Made by a program: the position numbers and the translations under genes. The notes under the pieces were generated by a model. That model worked only from the letters and a program-made list of their open reading frames with translations, was not told the DNA's origin and ran no database searches. From Prolixibacteraceae bacterium (GTDB lineage: Bacteria > Bacteroidota > Bacteroidia > Bacteroidales > Prolixibacteraceae), in contig JAGODU010000076.1 in NCBI GenBank assembly GCA_017998095.1, forward strand, positions 1 through 18,682: a DNA stretch of 18,682 bases, read 5' to 3'. This document shows, one piece after another, positions 8,801 to 15,638 of the stretch (position 1 is its first letter; each line of letters opens with the position of its first letter).

Positions 8801-10447
8801 GCTTTCATTAGCACCCTTATCAACAATATCGAATTTACCAATCTTTCTAATAAGATTAACATTATTACCCCGATAACAGTTATTATCGGAACGGAAGAAT
8901 TCCATAGTTTCATTTCAAAAAATAAACTTTTACCATTGATAGTTGACCCGAATGTGAGCTTTGCTGAACTTAAACAACACTTTGTTGAAGGACAGCTTTC
9001 TCATTCTCTTGAGATTAAACTGAAAGACTTTGTTACCCAGATCGACAAGCCTTTTGCCGTACGATCATCAAGTACTTCTGAAGATTCTATTACACAGCCT
9101 TTTGCGGGTGTGTTTGATACATATATTATTCCTAATTCTGAGTTTAACAAGAGGGTAGTCCTTGAACGAATTTCTACTGCCATCAAGCTTGTATATGCAT
9201 CAGTATATTCTGATAAGGCAAGGGTTTATTTTAAAGCAATAAACCATAAGATTGAAGAAGAAGGCATGGCTGTTATCCTTCAGGAACTTGTAGGCAGTCA
9301 GCACGATAAGTATTATTACCCCCATATCAGCGGGGTGGCTCAGTCATACAATTACTATCCTGTTTCACACATGAAGCCGGAGGAAGGTTTTGCAGTTGCA
9401 GCTGTTGGCCTTGGCTCTTATGTTGTTGATGGATGGAAATCATATCGTTTTTCACCTGTATATCCAAAGGTGTCAATGTTTTCTACCAAAGATTTATTAG
9501 TCAGCACTCAGGTGAAATTCTATGCCCTTGATTGCGAAACTGCTGACATAGATTTCCTTAAAGACGGGGAACTGGCATCGCTCAAATTGCTTGATATAAG
9601 TGTTGCTGAAAGTCACGGAACGCTTAAGCATTGTGCTTCGGTTTACAATACCAACAATGATAGTGTGGATGCGGGAATTGAAAAGCCGGGTCCCCGTATC
9701 ATTAACTTTGCCAATATATTGAGATACAATTATATTCCGCTTGCTGAAACAATAAGTACATTGCTCAATACAGTAAAGGAAGCATTTGGTTCACCTGTTG
9801 AGATTGAATGGGCTATTAACCTTGAGAAAGCTAAAAACGGCTTGCCATCGTTCTACCTTCTTCAGATAAAACCTCTTGCAGGAAACATGTTTTTGCAAAG
9901 CATTGATGTTTCCAAGATGAACAAGTCAGATATGCTGCTCTACACTCAGTCGTGTCTGGGAAACGGTGAAGTATCTGATATCAGGGATATAATTTATATT
10001 GACAATGACAACTTCAATAAAATGAAGACCCTTGAGATGGTGCAGGAAATAGAATATCTGAATAACCTGATGATCAATGAAAACAAGAAGTACGTTCTCA
10101 TTGGTCCGGGTCGTTGGGGTTCCAGCGATCAGTTTATTGGAATTCCTGTCAACTGGTCACAGATATCAAATGCCCGTGTCATTGTTGAAATAAGCCTCGA
10201 TAATTATCCGCTTGATTCATCTCTCGGTTCTCATTTCTTCCATAATGTAACCTCAATGAATATTGGCTATTTTTCAGTATTACATTCATCAAAGCACGAC
10301 TTTATAAGATGGGAGGAGCTTGAAAACCAGGAATTGATAAATACTACAGCCCACTTTAAACATATCAGGTTTAAAAATCCTTTCAGGATTTGCATGGATG
10401 GGATACACCGCAAGTCAGTTATTTTATTAGACAGAGACAATGATTAA
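5834..10447 (+). CDS. Multidomain signalling protein: tandem sensor modules, two receivers, PPDK-N-like ATP-grasp
   Basis: This encodes 1537 residues with no signal peptide or membrane helix, so it is cytoplasmic. In order: a degenerate sensor-like module (about 24-135); three clear tandem modules (147-274, 275-402, 403-518), each reading ELKxIN...ICNILPxSWQYP...RIxFEGR...GxIEIFYL...EGPFLxEERxL, a GAF-like unit known from sensor kinases; a degenerate receiver (about 573-703) in which the phospho-Asp position reads DLVILMV; a second receiver (718-862) with E724/D725, D795, S829-S830 and K848 in place and a long insert after helix 1; and a PPDK-N/PEP-synthase ATP-binding domain (about 975-1350) with GSLGGKGRGLAF and AVRSSSTSEDS (R1077) followed by QPFAGVFDTY. 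The C-terminal domain contains VLIGPGRWGSSD (1421-1432). The GGxTxHxxI phosphohistidine motif and the PEP/pyruvate barrel of true PEP synthase or PPDK are absent, so dikinase activity is unlikely. It overlaps the following LuxR-type gene by 8 bp. I infer a signalling role. Confidence 0.88.
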   Translation: MKSDSLSEKGNQDINAGDKLNSSYLESLFKILIGLSKHQNTESLLLFLSQSLADVFSDKVSIRSNFNGISKISEHLNESTFNFYKEFITPDNKSGSIEFFFKDEASFYEIKEDIVAVSDTLIPSLISNLSKFQLEKLVLYNIEREKELKSINLTTEILKKSKALDELLQDVCSALPDAMQYPEYTATRITFEGRTFTSRNFDESPWVLSQAFETPDKKQGSIEIFYLKQFPDENEGPFLTEERNLINNLSALISGTLTKKALEDLLARNTERLKELKGINTTSEILKKNLPLEDSLKEICNILPASWQYVDDTVSRIIYEKWVFQSKNFRVTPWRMVQEFKISGDKKGTIEIFYLNEHPQEDEGPFLKEERNLLINISNLITGSVTRDIFNKLKYNNRERLKELKAINQTSMIIEDSKSIEETLQEICNILPRSWQYPKYTAARIRFEGRIYSSQNFAETGWVQRENFVTIDNRKGVIEIFYLKQFPHEHEGPFLAEERDLLINIGKLISGFLNNIKGREIFHKNVFLSNQSHKSDEYRKSLIKNKKPLQLYFNQQTIDKYVYLDMMKFKVKHILFVATLYDAFILESEDSFFEKFMGEIYQYSLFSLPRITGVSSAEEALEVLETTHFDLVILMVGLDREAPILLSEQIKQSNESLPIYLLLNKKSDVQYFEELVPTIKTVDKVFVWNGDSSILFAIVKSTEDKVNVENDTKIGLVRVILLIEDSPLYYSKYLQILFTIIFEQVQQLLPEVEKNELDKICKMRSRPKILLARNYDEAITIFNKYKDFLLCVISDVEFERSGKLDKQAGVKFIKYVKSHIFDLPVILQSSEDKNESLAKKLNVTFLNKNSETLMSDIKKYLIQYLGFGNFIFRDKEGNKIGVAKSLREFETLLKEISDESYYIHAHENKFSLWLMARGEIQLAKTLNPIQIGEDSDIKAARKEFIEILQKYKEEKKKGKILDFDETSTLDEKNIVSFAAGSLGGKGRGLAFISTLINNIEFTNLSNKINIITPITVIIGTEEFHSFISKNKLLPLIVDPNVSFAELKQHFVEGQLSHSLEIKLKDFVTQIDKPFAVRSSSTSEDSITQPFAGVFDTYIIPNSEFNKRVVLERISTAIKLVYASVYSDKARVYFKAINHKIEEEGMAVILQELVGSQHDKYYYPHISGVAQSYNYYPVSHMKPEEGFAVAAVGLGSYVVDGWKSYRFSPVYPKVSMFSTKDLLVSTQVKFYALDCETADIDFLKDGELASLKLLDISVAESHGTLKHCASVYNTNNDSVDAGIEKPGPRIINFANILRYNYIPLAETISTLLNTVKEAFGSPVEIEWAINLEKAKNGLPSFYLLQIKPLAGNMFLQSIDVSKMNKSDMLLYTQSCLGNGEVSDIRDIIYIDNDNFNKMKTLEMVQEIEYLNNLMINENKKYVLIGPGRWGSSDQFIGIPVNWSQISNARVIVEISLDNYPLDSSLGSHFFHNVTSMNIGYFSVLHSSKHDFIRWEELENQELINTTAHFKHIRFKNPFRICMDGIHRKSVILLDRDND
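6272..7387 (+). repeat. Three in-gene tandem sensor-module repeats, 384-bp period
   Basis: Three consecutive units start at 6272, 6656 and 7040 (residues 147, 275 and 403), an exact period of 128 codons. Units 1 and 3 resemble each other more than unit 2: EIFYLKQFPDENEGPFL and EIFYLKQFPHEHEGPFL against EIFYLNEHPQEDEGPFL. Codons have drifted at synonymous sites, so the duplication is not recent. Confidence 0.9.
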
Positions 10448-11093
10448 CGTTGGCATATATAACGAGCACCGACTATCGCTTGAAGGCTTAACCAAACTTC
10501 TTCAGGCCGTTAATGATATTGATGTGGTTGTAACTTGTGAAGATAAAGCTAATCTTCATGAGAAGCTGAAGCAAAATCAGGTTAATGTGTTATTGCTGGG
10601 AATCAATGATGCTTCAGTAAAAACAACAAACCTAATTGTTCAGCTTTCAATCAATTTTCCCCGCATCAAGATTTTGATTATCTCAGGAACGACAACAGAA
10701 GAAATGGTACTTAAGACAGTAAAGGCCGGAGCAAAGGGTTTCCTTGGTAAAGAGTCGGATACTAACGATCTTGTAGGGGCAATATATACGTTGAGGAATG
10801 GTCATGATTATTTCAGCAAGTCGATTTCTCACCTTTTGCTCAACAGGTATATCAACAACCTGAATGCCGACAATCCTGCTGAAAGTGAAATGCTTTCTTC
10901 CCTCAGCTCCCGGCAGATTGAAATTCTGAAGATGTGGGGCGAAAGTCATTCAAACCAGGAAATTGCCGATTCACTTTTCATCAGTGTCAGGACTGTAGAA
11001 ACCCACAAAAACCACATTATGCAAAAGCTTAACCTGAAGAGTACGATAGACCTTATCAAGTTTGCCATAAAGAACAATATCATAGAAATTTAA
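10440..11093 (+). CDS. NarL/LuxR-type response regulator with degenerate receiver
   Basis: This encodes 217 residues. The N-terminal receiver fold (1-120) keeps the fold hallmarks (KILIISGTTTEE, AGAKGFLGKES with the conserved Lys). However, the acidic pair is Asn8-Glu9 instead of Asp-Asp, and the phospho-accepting Asp is Gly54 (NVLLLGIND). The C-terminal LuxR helix-turn-helix (about 153-212) is fully conserved: LSSRQIEILKMWGESHSNQEIA, then SLFISVRTVETHKNHIMQKL. It is therefore probably a DNA-binding regulator controlled by something other than canonical phosphorylation. The ATG overlaps the stop of the 1537-residue gene (ATGATTAA), so the two are translationally coupled. Target genes are not evident from the sequence. 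Confidence 0.93.
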   Translation: MINVGIYNEHRLSLEGLTKLLQAVNDIDVVVTCEDKANLHEKLKQNQVNVLLLGINDASVKTTNLIVQLSINFPRIKILIISGTTTEEMVLKTVKAGAKGFLGKESDTNDLVGAIYTLRNGHDYFSKSISHLLLNRYINNLNADNPAESEMLSSLSSRQIEILKMWGESHSNQEIADSLFISVRTVETHKNHIMQKLNLKSTIDLIKFAIKNNIIEI

Positions 11094-11166
11094 ACCTATA
11101 AAGTTTCTGTTTTTCAGTAGCTAAAGCCTGTTGTTTTATGTTAGCATGACAAAGATAAGCGTAACT

Positions 11167-11269
11167 CCTGTGCCCAACATTAAATGAAGTTGGTACGGCT
11201 CTGGTACGATTAATGTCCTTTATGATGTTAGGAATTTAGCCTTGAAATTTCTAAAAATTGGTGCACAGG
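11167..11269 (+). repeat. Nested imperfect inverted repeats
   Basis: The outer arms are CCTGTGC-CCAA (11167-11177) and TTGG-t-GCACAGG (11258-11269), 11 pairs with one bulged base. Inside them, ACATTAA (11177-11183) pairs perfectly with TTAATGT (11210-11216), and GGTACG occurs twice in direct orientation between those arms. The structure lies between the LuxR-type gene and a Fic remnant. It could be a cassette-type recombination site or a relic of a mobile element; no gene is visible within it. Confidence 0.45.
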
Positions 11270-11298
11270 TTTTTTAAAATTTCAATAGAAAGGGATAG

Positions 11299-11607
11299 TA
11301 CCTGTTTTTAAACTATTTAATAAATGCCTTAAAATCAACCGACAATATTCTTACACGAGTTTTGTTAAAAGCAGATTTCTGGAATAGAAATTCAAAGACA
11401 ATTATTAACGAGAGACAAAAGAAGGTATTAAACAAATTACTGTATGGATTTGAAGGTAAACTGACTTCAATGAAATGGGCTAAGATTACAGAATGCTCAA
11501 AAGACACAGCAATTAGGGATATTAATGACTTGATAAATAAGGATATATTACAAAAAGAATCAGCAGGAAGAAGAAGTATAAATTATGAATTGAAGATTAT
11601 GAAATAA
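11299..11607 (+). pseudogene. C-terminal remnant of a Fic-family protein
   Basis: The frame is open from 11299 to the TAA at 11607 and reads FLNYLINALKSTDNILTRVL, then KADFWNRN, NERQKKVLNKLLYGFEGKL, WAKITECSKDTAIRDINDL, and GRRSINYEL. This matches the helical and winged-helix tail of the larger Fic/DUF4172 proteins. The catalytic HPFxxGNGR core and everything N-terminal are missing, and an in-frame TAG stands at 11296. The region upstream does not carry the rest in another frame. An internal TTG at 11362 could start an 81-residue peptide, which would be just the DNA-binding-like tail. I regard it as a 5'-deleted gene; survival as a small regulator is possible but unsupported. Confidence 0.72.
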
Positions 11608-11697
11608 ATGTCATCAGGCAACACACAATATAGTCAATAAGGGTTTCAGTAGTATTCAAAGGTTTGTAGCCCGCCTTAAAGTTTCGTGTACCCAGAT

Positions 11698-11957
11698 ATG
11701 AAAACCGCACTCAGCCGGCAACTGAATATGGTTTCGTTCGTTGCCCGTAATTTTAAGAAGCCGTATCACAAGCATGAAAACATTCTGAAATTGAATCTGT
11801 TCAAATAATGTTTTCCATAACTTTGAGTTTTTTAATGAAATACCAGTTACAAGGACGATATCCTGATTATAATCCGGCCTTGCCTGAAATATTAATTGTA
11901 AATGATTACTTTGAAAAATCTAAAACCTTATTTCAATGGCTAAAAGCGAGATTATAG
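11698..11957 (+). pseudogene. Decayed HEPN-domain gene, partner of the adjacent MNT gene
   Basis: Two overlapping frames together resemble the second half of a HEPN protein. Frame one (ATG at 11698, TAA at 11808) ends FKKPYHKHENILKL, like the PPxxHNLxKL segment. Frame two, open from 11778 to the TAG at 11957, reads SFLMKYQLQGRYPDYNP and ends YFEKSKTLFQWLKARL, like the C-terminal helices that follow the RYPDY motif in HEPN proteins. A frameshift around 11790-11810 separates them. The normal N-terminal helices are not recognisable upstream. Its 3' end overlaps the nucleotidyltransferase start by 22 bp, the usual layout of HEPN-MNT pairs. The similarity is judged by eye; frame two alone could be a short intact peptide from ATG at 11808 or 11835. 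Confidence 0.5.
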
Positions 11958-12244
11958 AAATTTTTAAAAGATATATTTTTATTTTACGCTCTGAGGGGAT
12001 AACTGTTGATAAGGCGTATTTATATGGCAGCTATTTATCAAATACGGCAACTGATGAGAGTGACATTGATATTATGATTGTTACTGAAAATGAGGATGAC
12101 TATTTGACCGGGAAAATTTGGAGCTTGACTAAAAAAGTGAATTCAAAAATTGAACCTTATCTTGTCGAAAAGGGGAGATTTATAAATAATGAGGATTCTC
12201 CTTTAATTGATTTAGTGAAAAGAACAGGATTAGAAATAGCCTGA
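11936..12244 (+). CDS. MNT-type minimal nucleotidyltransferase (MntA-like)
   Basis: This encodes 102 residues. It carries the minimal nucleotidyltransferase signature GS-x10-DxD: Gly31-Ser32 (YLYGSYLS) and Asp43/Asp45 (ESDIDIMIV). An N-terminal helix precedes it and a short alpha/beta tail follows (KIEPYLVEKGRF). Length is normal for the single-domain MNT family. In HEPN-MNT toxin-antitoxin pairs the MNT protein neutralises a HEPN RNase by adding AMP. Here the gene overlaps a HEPN gene that appears broken, so it may be an orphan antitoxin. The ATG at 11936 is the only sensible start and lies within the upstream frame. All catalytic residues are present. Confidence 0.85.
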   Translation: MAKSEIIEIFKRYIFILRSEGITVDKAYLYGSYLSNTATDESDIDIMIVTENEDDYLTGKIWSLTKKVNSKIEPYLVEKGRFINNEDSPLIDLVKRTGLEIA

Positions 12245-12798
12245 AAAGCTACAGAAACTCATATTATAGAGTTTGTGGATTTCATAGGTTAGCTAATGCA
12301 TATAGCTTGCAAAAAAAGGTTGGTGTAAACTGAAATAATACCGCTCGTAATTTTCTATCTTATAATTGGAATACTGTTTAAGATATTTCATTAAAAATAT
12401 GTAAATCAACATTTTTGAGAATATGTTTTTTTAATTTGCACTTTATATTAAGACACTTTCGAAAGGATATTTATTCAAGATATTTTTATTTATAATATTG
12501 ATTTACTATATATTCAGATATTGCTATCATAATTTTTAAAATTAAAAAAAGCCTTAAAAAATTTGTTTATTAATTTTTATTTCTGTTATATTTAAAAATA
12601 TTATTTGTTATATATAAAATATCATGATAAATAATGTGATAAAACTATACTACCCAAAACTGATTTATTTATCTCTTTTATTCAGTTTCTCCAATATTAA
12701 TTATGAAATAATAGTTGACCTTGAAAGGCAATACTCATGCTTTTATAACTTACATTTTAAAAACGACAAGCCTATGGAATAAAGTGAATACAAATGTT
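12245..12798 (+). other. AT-rich stretch without a convincing gene
   Basis: About 550 bases, visibly AT-richer than the neighbouring genes, particularly 12360-12640 with long A and T runs. No conserved protein, RNA gene or insertion-sequence end is recognised. One small open frame (12624-12782) is listed separately with low confidence. The composition suggests acquired or decaying DNA. Confidence 0.5.
12624..12782 (+). CDS. Small open reading frame, unknown
   Basis: ATG at 12624 opens 52 codons ending with TAA at 12782. The peptide begins MINNVIKLYYPKLIYLSLLF, a weakly hydrophobic start, and continues with a polar tail (IIVDLERQYS). There is no recognised family, no clear ribosome-binding or promoter signal, and the surrounding DNA is very AT-rich. 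It may be a chance frame. Confidence 0.2.
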   Translation: MINNVIKLYYPKLIYLSLLFSFSNINYEIIVDLERQYSCFYNLHFKNDKPME

Positions 12799-12926
12799 AA
12801 GTCGTGCAAGGTTAATGCCTTTTGAAAATGCAGCAAAAGAAAGGCAACACGACTTGAATTAACAAGACAATGCTGCCTTTTGAGTTCAGATTAATAATCT
12901 GGATGAAGAGCTGTAACTCTTCATCC
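12799..12926 (+). promoter_or_regulatory. Highly structured leader ahead of the type IX-secreted protein gene
   Basis: Three structures occur in a row. First, AAGTCGTG (12799-12806) pairs with CACGACTT (12848-12855), enclosing TGCCTTT (12816-12822) paired with AAAGGCA (12840-12846). Second, CAGATT-aat-AATCTG spans 12887-12901. Third, GGATGAAGAG (12901-12910) pairs perfectly with CTCTTCATCC (12917-12926) around a 6-base loop, ending 14 bases before the ATG at 12941. A second TGCCTTT (12874-12880) could compete for AAAGGCA. No U-tract follows the last hairpin, so it is not a standard terminator. It could be an attenuator, an RNA-stability element or a recombination-site relic. Confidence 0.5.
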
Positions 12927-12940
12927 GAAAATTAAGAATT

Positions 12941-13897
12941 ATGAAAAGATTAACAGTTATATTATTTTTTGTAATGATTATTAGTAATTTAACTTCAGTT
13001 GCTAATGATGAAAATTACAAATACATTCCATTTCTGGACAGTAATGCAGTATGGAGTGAAACATATTGGAGGTCTATTTCAGACGAAACATGTCCCAATT
13101 GGGTATATAATAAATATGCTTTATTTAATGAGGACACAATAATAAATGGTATTTCTTATCACAAGATTTATCATACAAATCAATCTGAAATTACAAAAGA
13201 AAATTCTAATGTTATAGGAGGCATAAGAGAAGATAGCCTTAAACGAATATATTGTTATTTTTTTGATTTTTCACATACTATGACCCCTCCCTATATATAT
13301 TCAAATGAAGAAATAAAGCTGTATGATTTTAATATAAACATAGGGGATACTATTAAGAATGTTTGTTTTATGCGGGATTATGAAAAATTAATAGTTAAGC
13401 AAATTGATACGATAAAAATAAATAATACCTTAAGAAAAATGTACAGTTTCGATCCAATTCCTTGGGTACATTGGATAGAGGGAATAGGTAATTCAAAGGG
13501 ATTATTATTTTATTCTGGAGATTTACCAACAAACGGTATGGATAATGATTTGATTTGTATGCATGAAAACGATACATTACAATATTATTACTCTGGTCCA
13601 AATAATTTATATGATGACTGTGTTCCATCAGCAGTCTTAGACGATGTTAACAATTTATCATTACCTGATTATAATGTATATCCTAATCCTGTAATAAACG
13701 GGAAAGTGAATTTTAATAACCTTTATTTTGATACAATAGAGTTATTCAGTACTGATGGATTGTTGATTAATACTTATGATATTCATGGCATGACTTCTTT
13801 TTCACTGGATGTTTCTCATCTTTCACGAGGAATTTATATTTATAAATTAAAATTAAAAGGATTTCTACCTGTTAATGGGAAACTGTTAGTCAAGTAA
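12941..13897 (+). CDS. Type IX-secreted protein of unknown function with Por sorting domain
   Basis: This encodes 318 residues. The signal peptide is MKRLTVILFFVMIISNLTSV and the mature part starts near ANDENYKYIP. Residues 241-318 form a type A type IX secretion C-terminal domain: YNVYPNPVINGKVNF, IELFSTDGLLINTYD, LDVSHLSRGIYIYKL and the terminal Lys-rich strand GKLLVK. The middle part contains the segment WIEGIGNSKGLLFYSG and a Cys-containing MHENDTLQYYY, a pattern I associate with other Bacteroidota type IX cargo of unknown function. The protein should cross the outer membrane through the Por system and be released or surface-attached. No catalytic motif is seen. It is flanked by non-coding DNA on both sides, is AT-richer than the operons around it, and is preceded by a structured leader. 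Confidence 0.85.
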   Translation: MKRLTVILFFVMIISNLTSVANDENYKYIPFLDSNAVWSETYWRSISDETCPNWVYNKYALFNEDTIINGISYHKIYHTNQSEITKENSNVIGGIREDSLKRIYCYFFDFSHTMTPPYIYSNEEIKLYDFNINIGDTIKNVCFMRDYEKLIVKQIDTIKINNTLRKMYSFDPIPWVHWIEGIGNSKGLLFYSGDLPTNGMDNDLICMHENDTLQYYYSGPNNLYDDCVPSAVLDDVNNLSLPDYNVYPNPVINGKVNFNNLYFDTIELFSTDGLLINTYDIHGMTSFSLDVSHLSRGIYIYKLKLKGFLPVNGKLLVK

Positions 13898-14026
13898 AAT
13901 CATTGTAAGAAAATATACAGTTAGGTTATAAAATTTTTGTTGCAGATCAGACTTTTCTTTTATGATTTGCTATTTAAAATATTATGCTGAAATACTTCAA
14001 TCTTTTGTCTTAACTACGTATAACAC

Positions 14027-14052
14027 GTAAAAGGGGTTTTACTTTTTAAAAC
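14027..14052 (+). terminator. Weak hairpin with T-run between the secreted-protein gene and gdhA
   Basis: GTAAAA-GGGG-TTTTAC (14027-14042) forms a 6-bp stem followed by TTTTT. An alternative stem pairs GTTTT (14036-14040) with AAAAC (14048-14052). The stems are AT-rich and weak, and the site is 130 bp after the stop codon, so terminator function is uncertain. Confidence 0.3.
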
Positions 14053-14156
14053 TTTGTCTGTGATTTATATTTTTGGAACCGGAATTTTGGGCATGAAGTA
14101 AATGTTCTGCTTGATATTTTAAAAAAATGATAGAGATAATAACAGATAATATTTAA

Positions 14157-15524
<1,368 letters not shown>

Positions 15525-15548
15525 TTCAAACCTGATTATTATATAGAC

Positions 15549-15582
15549 GGGGCATTCGGATCGGGTGCCCTGTTTCTTTTTT
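15549..15582 (+). terminator. Rho-independent terminator of gdhA
   Basis: GGGCAT (15550-15555) pairs with GTGCCC (15565-15570), a GC-rich stem with one G-U pair and a loop of about 9 bases, followed by TGTTTCTTTTTT. It lies 25 bp downstream of the gdhA stop and about 55 bp before the next gene. Confidence 0.78.
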
Positions 15583-15613
15583 ATGATTTCATGAATGAAA
15601 ATTTGAGTTATAT

Positions 15614-15629
15614 TTATAATGAATTATAA
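15614..15629 (+). promoter_or_regulatory. Perfect AT palindrome upstream of the GH20 gene
   Basis: TTATAAT-GA-ATTATAA, two 7-base perfect arms, ends 9 bases before the ATG at 15639. It could be an operator or a short hairpin at the ribosome-binding region; being pure A/T it may also be chance. Confidence 0.25.
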
Positions 15630-15638
15630 CTTGAATAA

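Noticed and set aside
8620..8913. Overlapping open frames inside the large signalling gene, the sigma gene, gdhA and the GH20 gene
   Set aside because: They are antisense or out-of-frame shadows of well-supported genes and show no family motifs.
5834..10447. Annotation as phosphoenolpyruvate synthase or pyruvate phosphate dikinase
   Set aside because: Only the ATP-grasp half is present. The phosphohistidine swivel motif and the PEP/pyruvate-binding barrel are missing, and receivers and sensor modules replace them.
11172..11269. True integron attC site
   Set aside because: Only the left end matches RYYYAAC. The right end lacks GTTRRRY and no integrase gene is in the window, so it is kept only as an inverted-repeat observation.
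11656..11919. Open frame of 87 codons on the minus strand opposite the HEPN remnant
   Set aside because: It has no ATG, GTG or TTG start near its beginning, no recognisable family, and lies opposite a plus-strand frame with HEPN-like motifs and a conserved gene overlap.
12796..12866. attC-like site in the structured leader
   Set aside because: The outer arms start with GTT and end with AAC, opposite to the AAC...GTT polarity required for attC.
14068..14075. TATTTTTG as a gdhA promoter -7 box
   Set aside because: It matches TAnnTTTG, but no TTG lies at the proper distance upstream and the implied leader is about 90 nt; common by chance in AT-rich DNA.
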